Source of the DNA: Zygnema cylindricum
Lineage: Eukaryota > Streptophyta > Zygnematophyceae > Zygnematales > Zygnemataceae
DNA: 64,000 nucleotides
Assembly (NCBI GenBank): GCA_037447655.1
Contig: JBBHKE010000354.1
Coordinates: 1 to 64,000, forward strand
Direction: 5' to 3'
Below, one piece after another: positions 47,521 through 58,384 of this stretch. Both the position numbers and the translations under genes were made by a program. The notes under the pieces are model-generated. The model saw nothing but the letters and a program-made list of their open reading frames with translations, made no database searches and was not told where the DNA came from. Each line of letters begins with the position of its first letter. The stretch's first letter is position 1.

Positions 47521-48076
47521 TTTTTGACGATAAAAATATAAAGGGATAGTGGAAAGAATTCTATAGGAGAGAGTGAGGAAAGTTCAAAAAATGGGGTAAT
47601 TTTCATAGATAAAGATATGAGTACGAAAGATGTAGATCTTATAAGAAACTTGGTGGGGACTAGTGATTTTTAGGAATATTTGGGGGGGGGTGGATTTGAC
47701 ATCATTACTTGGTGTGATGTCACTTGTGAAGATGTGCCTGTAAAAGGGTTATCATTCGGGTATATGTTGCAGATTGGGGATGGGGTTGACTGTTGGAAAT
47801 GCAAAAGGGAAAGTTGATTTTGATTGGATGAAAAGGGGAGGAGGTGGATAAAATCTTTGCTCCAATTTATGAAAATTGGCATGCAAAATAAAATGTATGA
47901 TCAATAAGATGAAATTATTTTTGATCATCTAATACACTTTCTTAAATATAAAGGTATTTGCTTGAAGCTTCATGAAGGAAAAAGGAAAAATGAAAATGAG
48001 AAAGGAAAATAAATATAAATGTATTTGCTATTTTTGATGGGAGTTGAAAGTAAAGTAGACTAAAAAATAAGGGGAG

Positions 48077-49312
48077 TGTTGAAATTGAAATATTTTCTAG
48101 GTCTAGAGATTGTAAAATAAAAGGCAAAGAGGAGACATTGACAACCGGCCTCTTCACTCAAGTCCCCACACTTATCGCAGTCACTGAAGACTTGAGGAGG
48201 AGTTGGATCCATGGCTGCCTAGGCTCTCCAAAGAGGACAAGAAGGCAAATCTTGATAAAGATAAATCCATGGCTGCCTAGGCTCTCCAAAGAGGACAAGA
48301 AGGCGAATCTTGATAAAGATACCTAAAAGGTTTGACATACCCAGGATTTGATACGGATACTTGTCGTCCGTCAAACTAGCCGTTAGCTTTATCCTATAAG
48401 TCTAGGACCAGTGCTAGAGTATAATAGGTTTGACAAATATTTAAAGTGTTACACGTAGACTAGTTAGTTTAACGGGAAAAGGTTACGTAATGCATAGAAA
48501 AAGTTTTGTATAGTACGGATTACGGTTTAATGTATTCCATGGAACAGATACCGCGCATTTGTTTCGAACGCGTAAGAAATACCGGGCGTATAGTTTCAAC
48601 GGTTATAATTGTATCCGATTTTGATCGGACAACCACCATAGGCGCCGCAATCACGGAATATGTACTTTTGGCGTTTTATATTCATTGCCACATCATGTGA
48701 CACGTGGCACAACAATGTTGGATTGCGGCAACTCCGGAGATTACGGGAATTAATCCGGATATGACATGTGTCAACATTTTGGCCATGTTGTACAATGGTC
48801 GTACAGAATGTATACCGGCACCTCTACTTTTCTGTACGTCACAGTAATTTGATTGGTGTCGTACTTTAATAGATAGAGTTTTAGAGAGAGAAAAGACTTA
48901 GAAAATTTAGTAGGTAGCAGCCTCTCTCCGAGAGAGCTCTAGTACAGAAGGTCATCTTTGACCGTTTATAACTATCAATTTAGTTGACCAGTTTCAGTGA
49001 TTCTTTTTGGACTTAGAGGAGTCTAGGCTACACAGGGATGTAGTCGGTCAGAGTTTTTCCTTGCTAGGGTGGCTGCATTTCTAGGGGAAAGTTATCGTGG
49101 GTGAATGTGTCCAAAACTCATATTCTAACTTTGCATTATGTGGTGGAACTGAGCACACACAAAGTCTTATTTCACAGGGGTGAATTCGTAATGGGGTTTT
49201 GATTGTCAATGTGTCAGTCATTTGGGTTTATATCAAGTTTGAGTCGGCACTATCTAGATTAGCTTCTTTTGGATATGCGATTTCTGTGGGCAGTGGAGCA
49301 CATTGAATTTCA
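48077..49312 (+). repeat. 3' LTR of element 5 (1236 bp)
   Basis: Contains a 58-bp tandem duplication (units starting at about 48209 and 48267) that is absent from the left LTR. Confidence 0.86.
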
Positions 49313-49327
49313 CAAAACGCCAAACTT

Positions 49328-50121
49328 ACATACTCCAAATATATGGTACGGCACATACCTCAATCGTATGGTAGAGTACTGTTGCCATACGTACTTAAAC
49401 AGAATCGTCAACGCAAACCAAAAAGTACCAAACTATCGTAAAGTATTGCGACGTCAATATAAATTGCGTAACCATACTTGCGCCAAGCGAACATGCATAT
49501 CGCGGGCGTTCGATTCTCCACATTGAATCGTAATAATTACCCTCTCAATGTGAGAATTGCTGCGAGGCGTAAACCAACTCCATTTGTGGTTCCCCCTTTT
49601 AAATCGAGGATCATCACCAATGTCATGTAAAGAACTTTTTAATTTTTTAATCGTAATTACTCTGCCTGATTATCCACGTTGTTGACATATAGGTACGTCG
49701 CCGTATTCGTTCAGCCGACCTCAACCTCATCTCATTATAAATGTTTGACTGGATGATTAATTTTCGACATCAAAATTATAACTCCAAATTTGCATCAAAT
49801 AATAAATGTCATCAACTCCAATTGTCAACTGACATTGAAGTTCCGTACACACTACTCACTGTACCAAAAAGTTGTTTTAACGGCTTCACCATAAGTCATC
49901 TGTCAATATTAACAGATGACCAAATCAACCGCCGAATTTTCCGGACATGTTCCACCACGGTAAATCAAATTTATACGGCGATTTCGTAGATCGCCACACC
50001 AATTCACAAGAGGCAATGACTTTAACTCCTCTCGAATTTGTACGGCTTTAGTGTAACACCTCAACAGTTTTGCCGTACTCCAACCTGTTCTTCAATTTTT
50101 TTTTGAAGTGTGGCACGTCAA
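49328..50121. other. No gene recognised
   Basis: Flank of the solo LTR leading into the protease fragment at 50122. A perfect 9-bp hairpin, GTCATCTGT / ACAGATGAC with an 8-base loop, lies at 49895-49920. The part near 50050-50121 may be a decayed integrase start of element 6, but nothing convincing can be read. Confidence 0.35.
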
Positions 50122-50662
50122 TCATGGCCATAAACTTAACTCCTCGTTTACCACCGACATTTTTGATGGACGCTTCCAAAGTAGTGTGCATTGTAAGGAA
50201 TCGAATAAAGCTCCTTCTCCAATCACAACTCCATTTTCGTTCATGATTTGAATAGTGCCGTCGTCATGGGAAATCACACTACAGCCGGTTAGTTGAATTT
50301 GCGGTACAGAAAGTAAGTTTGCTGAACCGTTAGGAATGAATAGAACGTCTGTTAACTTCGTTTCGTTCAATTTTTCGACGGCGTCAATGTCGCACGTAAT
50401 CAATTGAAGTGATACAGTACCCATTGTCCTCATGTGAATAGCGTGGCCACTTGCCACGGATATGAGCTTTGGAAAGGTCAGTTTGCGCATATTTGAAAAT
50501 AAAGTAGCGTCGGTGCACACGTGGTGCGACGCGCCGGATTCAATCACCCAATCTTTTTCTTTGGTATATACGTCATCAGGTGTAGATAGAAGATTTAAAA
50601 CTGAAAACATCTGAGCGCCTCATCCTCCTCCTTTGAAATTTGAAAAGTGATTTCCATGGCCG
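50122..50662 (-). pseudogene. Element 6 protease fragment
   Basis: The minus frame 50122-50610 contains WVIESGASHHVC, where the catalytic Asp of DSG is Glu, followed by a conserved copia protease body (LTDVLFIPNGSANLLSVPQIQ). It ends at LSLW, the usual start of the integrase zinc region. The stretch 50443-50662 is duplicated at 55855-56080 on the far side of element 7. Confidence 0.72.
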
Positions 50663-51514
50663 CCACAGCAAAAAGAATCACTAAAAACGCCTTACCAGGC
50701 GATTAAATTTCAAGTGGCAAAAATGCCAATATATATACAAGTTTATTGGGAGAGAGGCGGCTACCTCCTCAATTCTGTAAGTTCTAAACCCCTCTCACAA
50801 CCCCTATCTACTGATGTACAAACCAATCAGAAGACTGATCAGTACAGACAAGTACTATGCCCGATGTACTTTCTATACGGCTGGTGTACAACAAGGCCAT
50901 GGAGGGGACTTCTGTCTCCTTTGGACTTGCCTTTATGCTCCCCGAGATTCCTGCTTCCCAATGATATCTTGCCACGTGTCGACAGGTCATGTTACATGCG
51001 CAAATCGCCAAGACGGCCATACCGAGATCCCGGCGATGGTGCGGGCCGTTTGATCCTAAACTGGCTTTTAATGTTCGCCGTCGAAAATAGCAAATGTCCG
51101 TTACATTTTTTTAGTGCATACTAAAACCAAACTAGTCTCTATGTCTTTAATTTGGTATTCCGTTAATCGGATTAATGCTATAGCTAATGTTTAATTAGCT
51201 ATCGAACCCTATGTATCCTAACGGACTACTACGACAGACTGGTAAGGGTTGACAGCTACGCCTCGCCCTACCGGTCGGAGGTTCGAGTCTTGCCGGACTC
51301 AACCTTTTTAGTTGAGAGTGACTTAGGTCACTCTTAAGCCCTGCTTATGGAGCTAAGGCAGCCATGGCTCCACCGCCCTCTCTTTCCTTCAGTGACTACA
51401 ACAAGTGTGGGGGTCAGAGAGAGAAGGTGGAGGCAAGCTGCCTCTGCTTTTCTTTTCTTTCTTAGTTTAATTAAGACCTAGAAAATACCTCCCCTAAATC
51501 TAGTGATTTCAACA
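50663..51514 (-). repeat. 3' LTR of element 7 (truncated)
   Basis: Starts inside the LTR at ccacagcaaaaag (equivalent to 55002 in the other LTR). B-box-like GGTTCGAGTCT at 51280-51290, followed by TTTTT at 51305-51309. Confidence 0.82.
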
Positions 51515-51699
51515 CTCCCCTTATTTTCTAGTCTTATTTAAATTTCTCTTTTAATCCACATTTTCCTCTAGAATACTTTAGCTTGGGAGACGGTACAGGC
51601 TTTGTCATCATATCAGCCATTATTTCCCCATCACTTCTTGTCTGAGGGCATGCTTTAGTCCATATAAGGACTTTATAAGTCTGCAGACTTTGCTTTCCT

Positions 51700-52560
51700 C
51701 TCCTTCTTCTACAAAACCCTCTGGTTGCCGCATGAAGATTTCTTCCTCTAGTTCACCATTGTGGAAGGCGGTTTTGATATCCATCTGGTGAATTTCCATG
51801 TCTTCCGCTGCTGCTAGACTAAGGAGAATCCTTACAGATGGGAATCGAACACCGGAGCAAAGGTCTCCTCATAATCTATCCGTTCTTTTTGAGTGAACCC
51901 TTTTGCCACCAGCCGAGCCTTAAATCTCTCAATAGTGTTATCTGGATTCAGTTTCAGTGTAAATACCCATTTACACCCAATGGGTTTTCTATCTGGTTGA
52001 CAGTCCACCAGCTCCCAAGTATTTGCCTCCATGATTGAAGCCATCTCATCGTTTATGGCTCTGACCCACCTTTCTTTCCCCGGACTGTCCATTGCCTCTG
52101 AGTATGACTGAGGCTCATCTGGATGAGAAAGCTTTGTTACCTTGCAAGCAGCCTGTTTTTGTTGAAGCCTTTTGCTTCTCCTCCGTCCTCCTTCAAAGTC
52201 CGAAGCTGGAATGGAGGGAAGTCTTCGATTCCTCCGAACTGTCTCATCAGCTCCCCTATCCATGGGAACCGGTTCTGACTCCTCTTCCTTAAAGGGTGTA
52301 GGAATATGAAGAGATTCTGGTATATCTCCCACATCTTTTATCTCCCCTGGATTTGCAATCATGTTTTCACTAGTGTCCCTTTTGGGAAGATCTAAGTCAT
52401 CCTCACTCTCGAACTCAAAGTTGATTCTGATTTTCTTAGTGTATTTGAAGGGATCAAAAGACTTCCATTCATCCATGACAACTAGATGCTTTACCATAAT
52501 GATATATTGTTTAGCTAAGTCATAGACTCTATAACCCTTACCATCCTCATCATATCCCAC
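51700..52560 (-). pseudogene. Element 7 integrase C-terminus and RT N-terminal half
   Basis: 51832-52560 is an open frame: the integrase tail (GYDEDGKGYRVYD), a polar linker, then RT (WVRAINDEMASIMEANTWEL, PIGCKWVFTLKLNPDNTIE, KARLVAKGFTQ, ETFAPV). Frameshifted continuation to about 51700 shows QMDIKTAFHNGELEEEIFM. After SLYGLK the palm domain with YVDD is deleted. Confidence 0.8.
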
Positions 52561-52731
52561 GAAGTATCCCGGTTTCCCTTAAGCATCTAGTTTCCAGCTT
52601 TTCTTATCTGTGTCAAGACTGTAAACTTGACTACCGAATACTTTCAAGAGGGAAACATTCGGTTTCTTTCCAACCCACCTCTCATAGGGGGTCATTCCTT
52701 TAACAGCTGTGGTGAGGACTCTATTTTTAAT

Positions 52732-53762
52732 CTAGTTAGCACAGTTTATGGCCTCTGCCCAAAATCTCCTTCCTATTTTCTTATCTGCCAACATGCAGAA
52801 CACACTACCTCCCAAAGTCCGGTTTAACCTCTCAGCTACCCCATTTTGTTCTGGATTATTCGGTACAGTTTTCTGATGCTGAACTCCCTCATCTCTCAAA
52901 TAATCCTCAAACTGGTTAGAGGTGTACTCTCCCCCATTATCACTCCTTATTCTCTTAATGGTGGTTTCGTGCAACTTCTCACTCCGAGCTTTGTATTCTT
53001 TAAAGTATTTTGGTGTTTCAGACTTTGTTTTCAAGAAGTAGACTCTGGAATATCTGGACTAATCATCGGTAATTGTCAACATATACCTCTTTCCTCCAAC
53101 CGAAGGCACCTTTGCTGGTCCCCAGATATCTGTGTGGACCAGATCTAGTACTTTCTCACCTCTATATGTGGCAGTTTTGGGAAAGGGAAGTCTGTGAGCC
53201 TTACCTTGGGCACAGCTACTAAAGTCATCTATCATATCATTATCCCCAAACTGAATGCCCTCTACTACACCTATTCATTTCCCTCAGTCTATCAAAATGC
53301 ACATGTCCCAAACGGCTTATACCAGATCATCAAGCTTCGAACACCACCATACTAAGCACTCTTGTTTTCATTACTCAGGTTAAGCCTAAACATTCCTTGG
53401 CTACCCTTATCAGCTGTGAAGTAGACTTCATCTCCATACTTAGATGTAAAGACTCCCTTTCTAGTGAAGGTATCAAAATCATTGTCATCTAATATAGAAG
53501 TAGACACAAGATTCTTACTCAACTGAGCAATGTAGAGCACATCTGAGAAGGTGAGAATAGAGGTCTTACCCTCCACTAAGACTTTCAGATCTACAGATCC
53601 CACTAGATCTGTGTGAACTACTCTCCCATCCCCATACTTTATTTCCACACTAGGGATCTTTCTTAGCTTAGTGAAGAGGTGCCTGTCACGACACATGCAT
53701 GGATGCACCTGAGTCGATGATCCCTCCCTCCTCTGGTGCTTCCCGAATGGCTCCAAATGCAC
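52732..53762 (-). pseudogene. Element 7 protease and integrase core
   Basis: The protease DSGAS is encoded at 53701-53715 (context GGIIDSGASMHV), followed by an open body in another frame at 53352-53762 (FSDVLYIAQLSKNLVSTSIL). The integrase core at 52732-53034 retains RSDNGGEYTSNQFEDYL and PEQNGVAERLNRT. Stops separate the two and the zinc region near 53280 is decayed. Confidence 0.78.
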
Positions 53763-53766
53763 ATTT

Positions 53767-54849
53767 CTATTTTCGAGGGATCTCCTTCTCCTCTAGATTC
53801 TCGTTAACAAGGAGCTCCCCATCCTCATCCTCGGAGGACCCGTCATCCTCGGTCTCTCTTTTCACTCGTGTGACCACAAGTGCTTTCTTCTTCCCTCCGA
53901 AAGAACCATCTCCACGATTTTCTTGGAGCCTCAACTCCGATAGCTTGATGCAATCAGCTATGAAGTGCCCTGGCTTTTTGCAGAAATGACAAATGCCCTT
54001 TGGAGTCCTTGGTTCTCTAGATTGATCTTTTTCCCCTTTGAAGCTGTGGTACGGCGTCTTCGAATCCTTCCTCCACCGGTCAGTTCCGGCAGCCAGAGCT
54101 TGCATGCTCTTTCCTCCTCTTCGGATCTCAATAGTGTTTTCTTGTACAAGTATCATTCGAACCACGGTGCTCCACTTCCAAGCACTATCATCCATTTGTT
54201 GCACTCGGTACACTATATTTTCATACTCCTCCGGCAACTTCATGATGAGAGTGTTAACTTTCATCTTCATAGTGGCTGTCTATCCGGCACTCTCCATCTC
54301 CATGTATAGACAAGAGAGATCGGTGCAATAGTCCAACATCTTTCCTCCTTTGAAAGTGTAATTGATCAGCCTTTGCTTTGCCAGCTGAAGCTCCTGAATG
54401 GTGCCAGCTCTATAGATCTCCACTGAGGTCATCCATAACTCCTCAACCTTGAAGATTTGAATGTGAGAAAATGCCAGCGCTTGGGTGAGGTGCCTCAAAA
54501 TGAAGTGATTTGCATTCATGTTGGTGTACTACCACATCTAAATGTCGTTTTCCTCGGTCTTCACGGCTACCGCTCTAGGTGCCATGGCGATAGGAGTGAG
54601 AGGTGTCTCCTTTCCTTTCCCTTTTTCGGACACACTGCTGTCCCCATCATCTGTCTCCTCCGTTGGAGCAGATCTTGCTGCAGAAAACCTCACTCCTCCA
54701 AACCCTGGTGGAGTTCCTTGAGATGGACGTTACACTTGTCCACTAACAATACCCCAGTATCGTTTCTCACATAATGCCCCTGTCATCATAGCTTCCCAGT
54801 AAATGAATCCAGATCCGTTGAATATGGGTACCTTAGAGGGTGGGCCCAT
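53767..54849 (-). pseudogene. Element 7 gag
   Basis: The frame opens at the PBS ATG (54847-54849) as MGPPSKVPIFNGSGF, typical of a copia gag start, with a stop about 40 codons on. 54280-54519 and 53767-54270 carry the UBN2 core (LINYTFKGGKMLDYCTDLS, TLIMKLPEEYENIVYRV) and a CCHC knuckle (CHFCKKPGHFIADC), then an acidic tail. Confidence 0.8.
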
Positions 54850-54853
54850 AACC
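54839..54853 (-). other. Half-tRNA PBS of element 7
   Basis: GGTTATGGGCCCACC on the minus strand, abutting the LTR end TTGCA. Confidence 0.85.
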
Positions 54854-55854
54854 TGCAATTCTGTGTCCTCCATTTGGACCAAGAATGAGGAAGCCTCTAG
54901 GTAGTTTTTTGACTAACCCACTTTAAACGAAGGCAACTGCTATCCTAGCAAATAAATAGATAACTTGACTGCACCCCTGTGCAGTCTGGACTCCCTTGAG
55001 TCCACAGCAAAAAGAATCACTGAAAAACGCCTTACCAGGCAATTAAATATCAAGCGGCAAAAATGCCAATATATATACAAGCTTATTAGGAGAGAGGCCG
55101 CTACCTCCTCAATTCTATAAGTTCTAAACCCCTCTCACAACCCCTATCTACGGATGTACGAACCAATTAGAAGATTGTTCAGTACAGACAAGTACTATGC
55201 CCGATGTACTTTCTGTACGGCTGGTGTACGATATAGCCATGGAGGGGACGTCTGTCTCCTTTTGACTTGCCGTTATGCTCCCCGATATTCCTGCTTCCCA
55301 ATGATATCTTGCCACGTGTCTACAGGTCATGTTACATCCGCAAACCGCTAAGACAACCATACCGGGATCCCGGCGATGGTGCGGGCTGTTGGATCCTAAA
55401 CCGGCTTTTAATGTTCGCCGTCGAAAATAGCAAATGTTCGGTACATTTGTTTAGTGCGTAGTAAAACCAAACTAGTCTCTATGTCTTTAATTTGGTATTC
55501 CGTTAATCGGATTAATGCTATAGCTTATGTTTAAATAGCTATCGAACCCTATGTATCCTAACGGACTTCTATGACAGACTGGTAAGGGTTGACGGCTATG
55601 CCTCGCCCTAGCGGTCGGAGGTTCGAGTCTTGCCGAACTCAACCTTTTTAGTTGAGAGTGACTTAGGTCACTCTTAAGCCCTACTTATGGAGCTAAGGCA
55701 GTCATGGCTCCACCGCCCTCTCTTACCTTTAGTGACTACAACAAGAATGGGGGTCAGAGAGAGAAGGTGGAGGCAAGCTGCCTCTGCTTTTCTTTTCTTT
55801 CTTAGTTTAATTAAGACCTAGAAAATACCTCCCCTAAATCTAGTGATTTCAACA
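54854..55854 (-). repeat. 5' LTR of element 7
   Basis: 1001 bp, TGCAATTC...TTTCAACA. B-box-like GGTTCGAGTCT at 55620-55630. Confidence 0.85.
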
Positions 55855-56010
55855 TAGCGTGGCCACTTGCCACGGATATGAGCTTTGGAATGGTCAGTTT
55901 GGGCATATTTGAAAATAAAGTAGCTTCGGTGTACATGTAGTGCGACTCGCCGAAATCAATCACCCAATCTTTTTCTTTGGTATATACGTCATTAGGCGTA
56001 GATAGAAGAT

Positions 56011-57268
56011 TCAAAACTGAAAACATCCGAGCGCCTCATCCTCCTCCTTTGAAATTTGAAAAGTGATTTCCATGGCCGCCATCTCGTCCACCGTTTCGAC
56101 CGCCGATGCGTCCTCCTTGGCGATCGCCTCGACCACCAACGCCACCATTGAGTCTAGAGAGACAATGCGTGGAGATGTGACCCAATTTTCCACAGTAGGA
56201 GCATTCTTTGTCTTTGTGTGGACATGTGGACTGTCCATGGCCGGTTTGCTTACACCGAAAACATATAAAATTATTAAACTGCGTATTTTGGTTTTCATTA
56301 TCTTCATTCCTAAGACCTCCATAACCTCTAGGACCACTACCTCTACCGCCCCCTTTGCCAAGGAGAAAATTAAGCTCCGCGATAGCCTGTGAGGTTACAT
56401 CCGTAGTTTTTGCATTCTTAGACCCTTTTGATTCATTAGCCTCTTCTTTTGCAGTCTTAAGGTAATTTACTACATAATCATAGGTAGAATTATCACGTAC
56501 TTGTAAAATCTGTTTTAGGTGAAGCATTTCGTCTGGTAATGCCTCTAGTAGACCGGTGACCTTATCCTCATCCATGATGACTCGCCATTGTTTAGAAGGT
56601 GTTCTATAAAAATATTGTAGCGTTTTACAGCCTCGTCTATGGATTCATTTGGTCTAAGTTTAAATTGCATGAACTCTCCAAATATTTGTTGTCTTTTATT
56701 TTGGGCGTCTTTCTCAAATTGATTCTCTAGCGATCTCCAACATTCGTGAGCAGATCTGTGAGTAACGAAATGATCGTGGATCGATGGAGCACATGACTGC
56801 ACGAGGTCCGCAATGGCCGCAAGGTTCTTCCTCTTCCACGTCCTCCGAGTTTTCCGATCGAAGTTCGGAAGCACCTCCTCTCCATTACCACCTTCCACAG
56901 ATTAGCGTAACATCAATTGCGTTTTGATGTACTTCTTCTAAGTGGCTTACTTACTTTTGTTGAACATAACTATTTTCCGCGGCATAGAATACAAATTATC
57001 CTCTCCATCTTCTTCGTCCAAATTTGAGTCATTGTCGACAAAAAATTTCCCCTTTCCGAAAAACTATCTTCAAGGCATGCTCGTCATCCTCTCCACAAGA
57101 ATCATTACCGTTTGGATCGGGCTCCGAATTTCCTCGAACCGTATTCGGTATTTTCCAGTCAATTTCCGCGAATCGTTGCTCCATGAGAACAAGGAGCTTA
57201 TCAAATTGTGAGCTTAAACGTTCGTCGCCGACACCGCTTCCACCGCTAGTCTCTTGCTTGAGAGGCAC
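56011..57268 (-). pseudogene. Element 6 gag
   Basis: 57029-57268 is the N-terminal part, with acidic residues and an ATG-led frame. 56545-56898 gives the UBN2 core (CWRSLENQFEKDAQNKRQ, FKLRPNESIDEAVKRYN). 56036-56575 gives LLEALPDEMLHLKQIL and two CCHC knuckles (CFRCKQTGHGQSTC and CSYCGKLGHISTHC), then an Arg/Gly-rich tail. Frames overlap, so at least two frameshifts have occurred. Confidence 0.78.
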
Positions 57269-57442
57269 AAGTGGAGGAGGAACTTGTCTCGGCAGTGGCC
57301 TGAGGGGGATCCTGTGGATCCTCGGTTTCCTATAGAGTGAAGGAAGATGAAGAAGTAGTGAATGGAGAAGACTTATTCTTGTTCCTTTCCATGGCGTCTA
57401 CACTTGCCACTTTTGAAACTTTCAAAAGTGAAGCACTAGCCT

Positions 57443-57454
57443 GCTTCGATACCA
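57443..57454 (-). other. Primer binding site of element 6 (initiator tRNA-Met 3' end)
   Basis: Minus strand TGGTATCGAAGC, with AT between it and the LTR. Confidence 0.72.
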
Positions 57455-57880
57455 ATTGAAAGAAATACCACCGAGATGGTATGCAGCGAAAGCACACAAA
57501 ATACACAAAACTGGTCACAAAAATAACTTTATATAAATAGATGGCCGAAGCCTTTTTACAAAGCTTTTTCCCTTTCTCTCACTCTTCCCACTTTCACTCT
57601 ATCAACTCACAATAGTGGATCCAAAGCTAAGTCCAGGATAATTAAATCTACTATCAGATTCTACTTAAATAGCTGCCACAATGACGTGCCGTGCACGAAG
57701 GAAATACATAAGGGACACCTTCTGGAAAAAGGTTCGCGGGAAGAAGAAAGTACGTAGAAAAGATGACAGACATGCTTTTACCTTCGAGAGAATAAGGGTT
57801 TGGTTAGATCAGACAAAAAATGAGGTTTAATACATAGTTTTGTACTTGCCCGTACCATGCCGTACTATATTTTTGTGAGT

Positions 57881-58384
57881 TTCTTGAAAACAACATTACA
57901 TAAAATAAGATTACGATTCTCCAAGTATCCGGGAGAAGATATCGACCGTCCGATTACATTTTGGTCTTCATCTGCGAAGCAATCGCTCCATCCGCCTCTG
58001 TGTTAGTGAACCCACCACGCGGAGGTGGGTTCACCAATACAGAACCAGTCAATTCGCAACACCTGGATGAAATACACGTGCGTCGATAAAAAATGAAAAT
58101 TTTCACACGTCCCCAAAGTCACGAGCCTCCGGACAAGGTGACCGTAAAATCTTTGTCGAAAATAAACACGGTTTTTTCCTGAAAATCAGAAGAGTGAATG
58201 AGATCTCTGAGGTAATTGACGCGGTACACTTGCGAAGTACATGTACGTAATACGCAAGTAAGGATTTCCATATTAAAATGGTCGGTTTCCAAATCTTTGA
58301 CAATTTTATTTTTTGATCGTCAACTTTTGAACGTTTGAGAGAATTTTGTTCACGAGAGTACCGGATACGTCACATGAGCAGTTA
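57881..58384. other. No gene; contains an 11-bp perfect hairpin
   Basis: GTGAACCCACC at 58006-58016 and its complement GGTGGGTTCAC at 58024-58034 form a hairpin with a 7-base loop; flanking bases extend it imperfectly. Nothing else is recognised. Confidence 0.45.

Larger units (their letters stand above)
44971..49312 (+). mobile_element. Lineage II gag-only LTR element (element 5), TSD CAAAA
   Basis: LTRs 44971-46202 and 48077-49312 (TGTTGAAAT...TTTCA), flanked by CAAAA (44966-44970 and 49313-49317). PBS 46203-46217 is an exact half-tRNA site. A polypurine tract (AAAAAATAAGGGGAG, 48062-48076) abuts the right LTR. The internal 1.87 kb encodes only gag remnants. Confidence 0.9.
44553..49322. 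repeat. Solo LTR (lineage I, element 6 family), interrupted by element 5
   Basis: TGAAAGAACTACC... at 44553-44970 and the last bases CGCCA at 49318-49322. It is flanked by AACTT (44548-44552 and 49323-49327), so a complete solo LTR of about 423 bp with its own target duplication. It is closely similar to the 5' LTR of element 6 at 57457. Confidence 0.8.
50663..55854 (-). mobile_element. Lineage II copia element (element 7), RT/RNase H deleted, left LTR truncated
   Basis: Right (5') LTR 54854-55854 is complete (1001 bp). Left (3') LTR 50663-51514 lacks about 148 bp of its outer end. PBS 54839-54853 is an exact half-tRNA site and the polypurine tract is at about 51515-51530. The internal region has gag, protease, integrase and the RT N-terminus. 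It then jumps from the RT SLYGLK region directly to the last codons before the PPT, so the YVDD box and RNase H are missing. Confidence 0.85.
55855..57880 (-). mobile_element. Lineage I copia fragment (element 6): protease start, gag, PBS, 5' LTR
   Basis: Minus strand. The 5' LTR begins at 57457 (TGAAAGAAATACC; right end about 57880, estimated from the 423-bp solo LTR). PBS 57443-57454 is TGGTATCGAAGC on the minus strand, two bases from the LTR. Gag lies at 56011-57268 and the start of protease (DFGES in place of DSGAS) at 55855-56026. Integrase, RT, RNase H and the 3' LTR are not found here. Confidence 0.75.

Noticed and set aside
51241-51305. A functional tRNA gene
   Set aside because: B-box and T-loop resemblance only; no closed acceptor stem or clear anticodon arm could be drawn.
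44553-57880. A single 13-kb element 6 with LTRs at 44553 and 57457
   Set aside because: The left LTR is closed by its own AACTT duplication at 49323-49327, so it is a solo LTR, not the partner of the right LTR.
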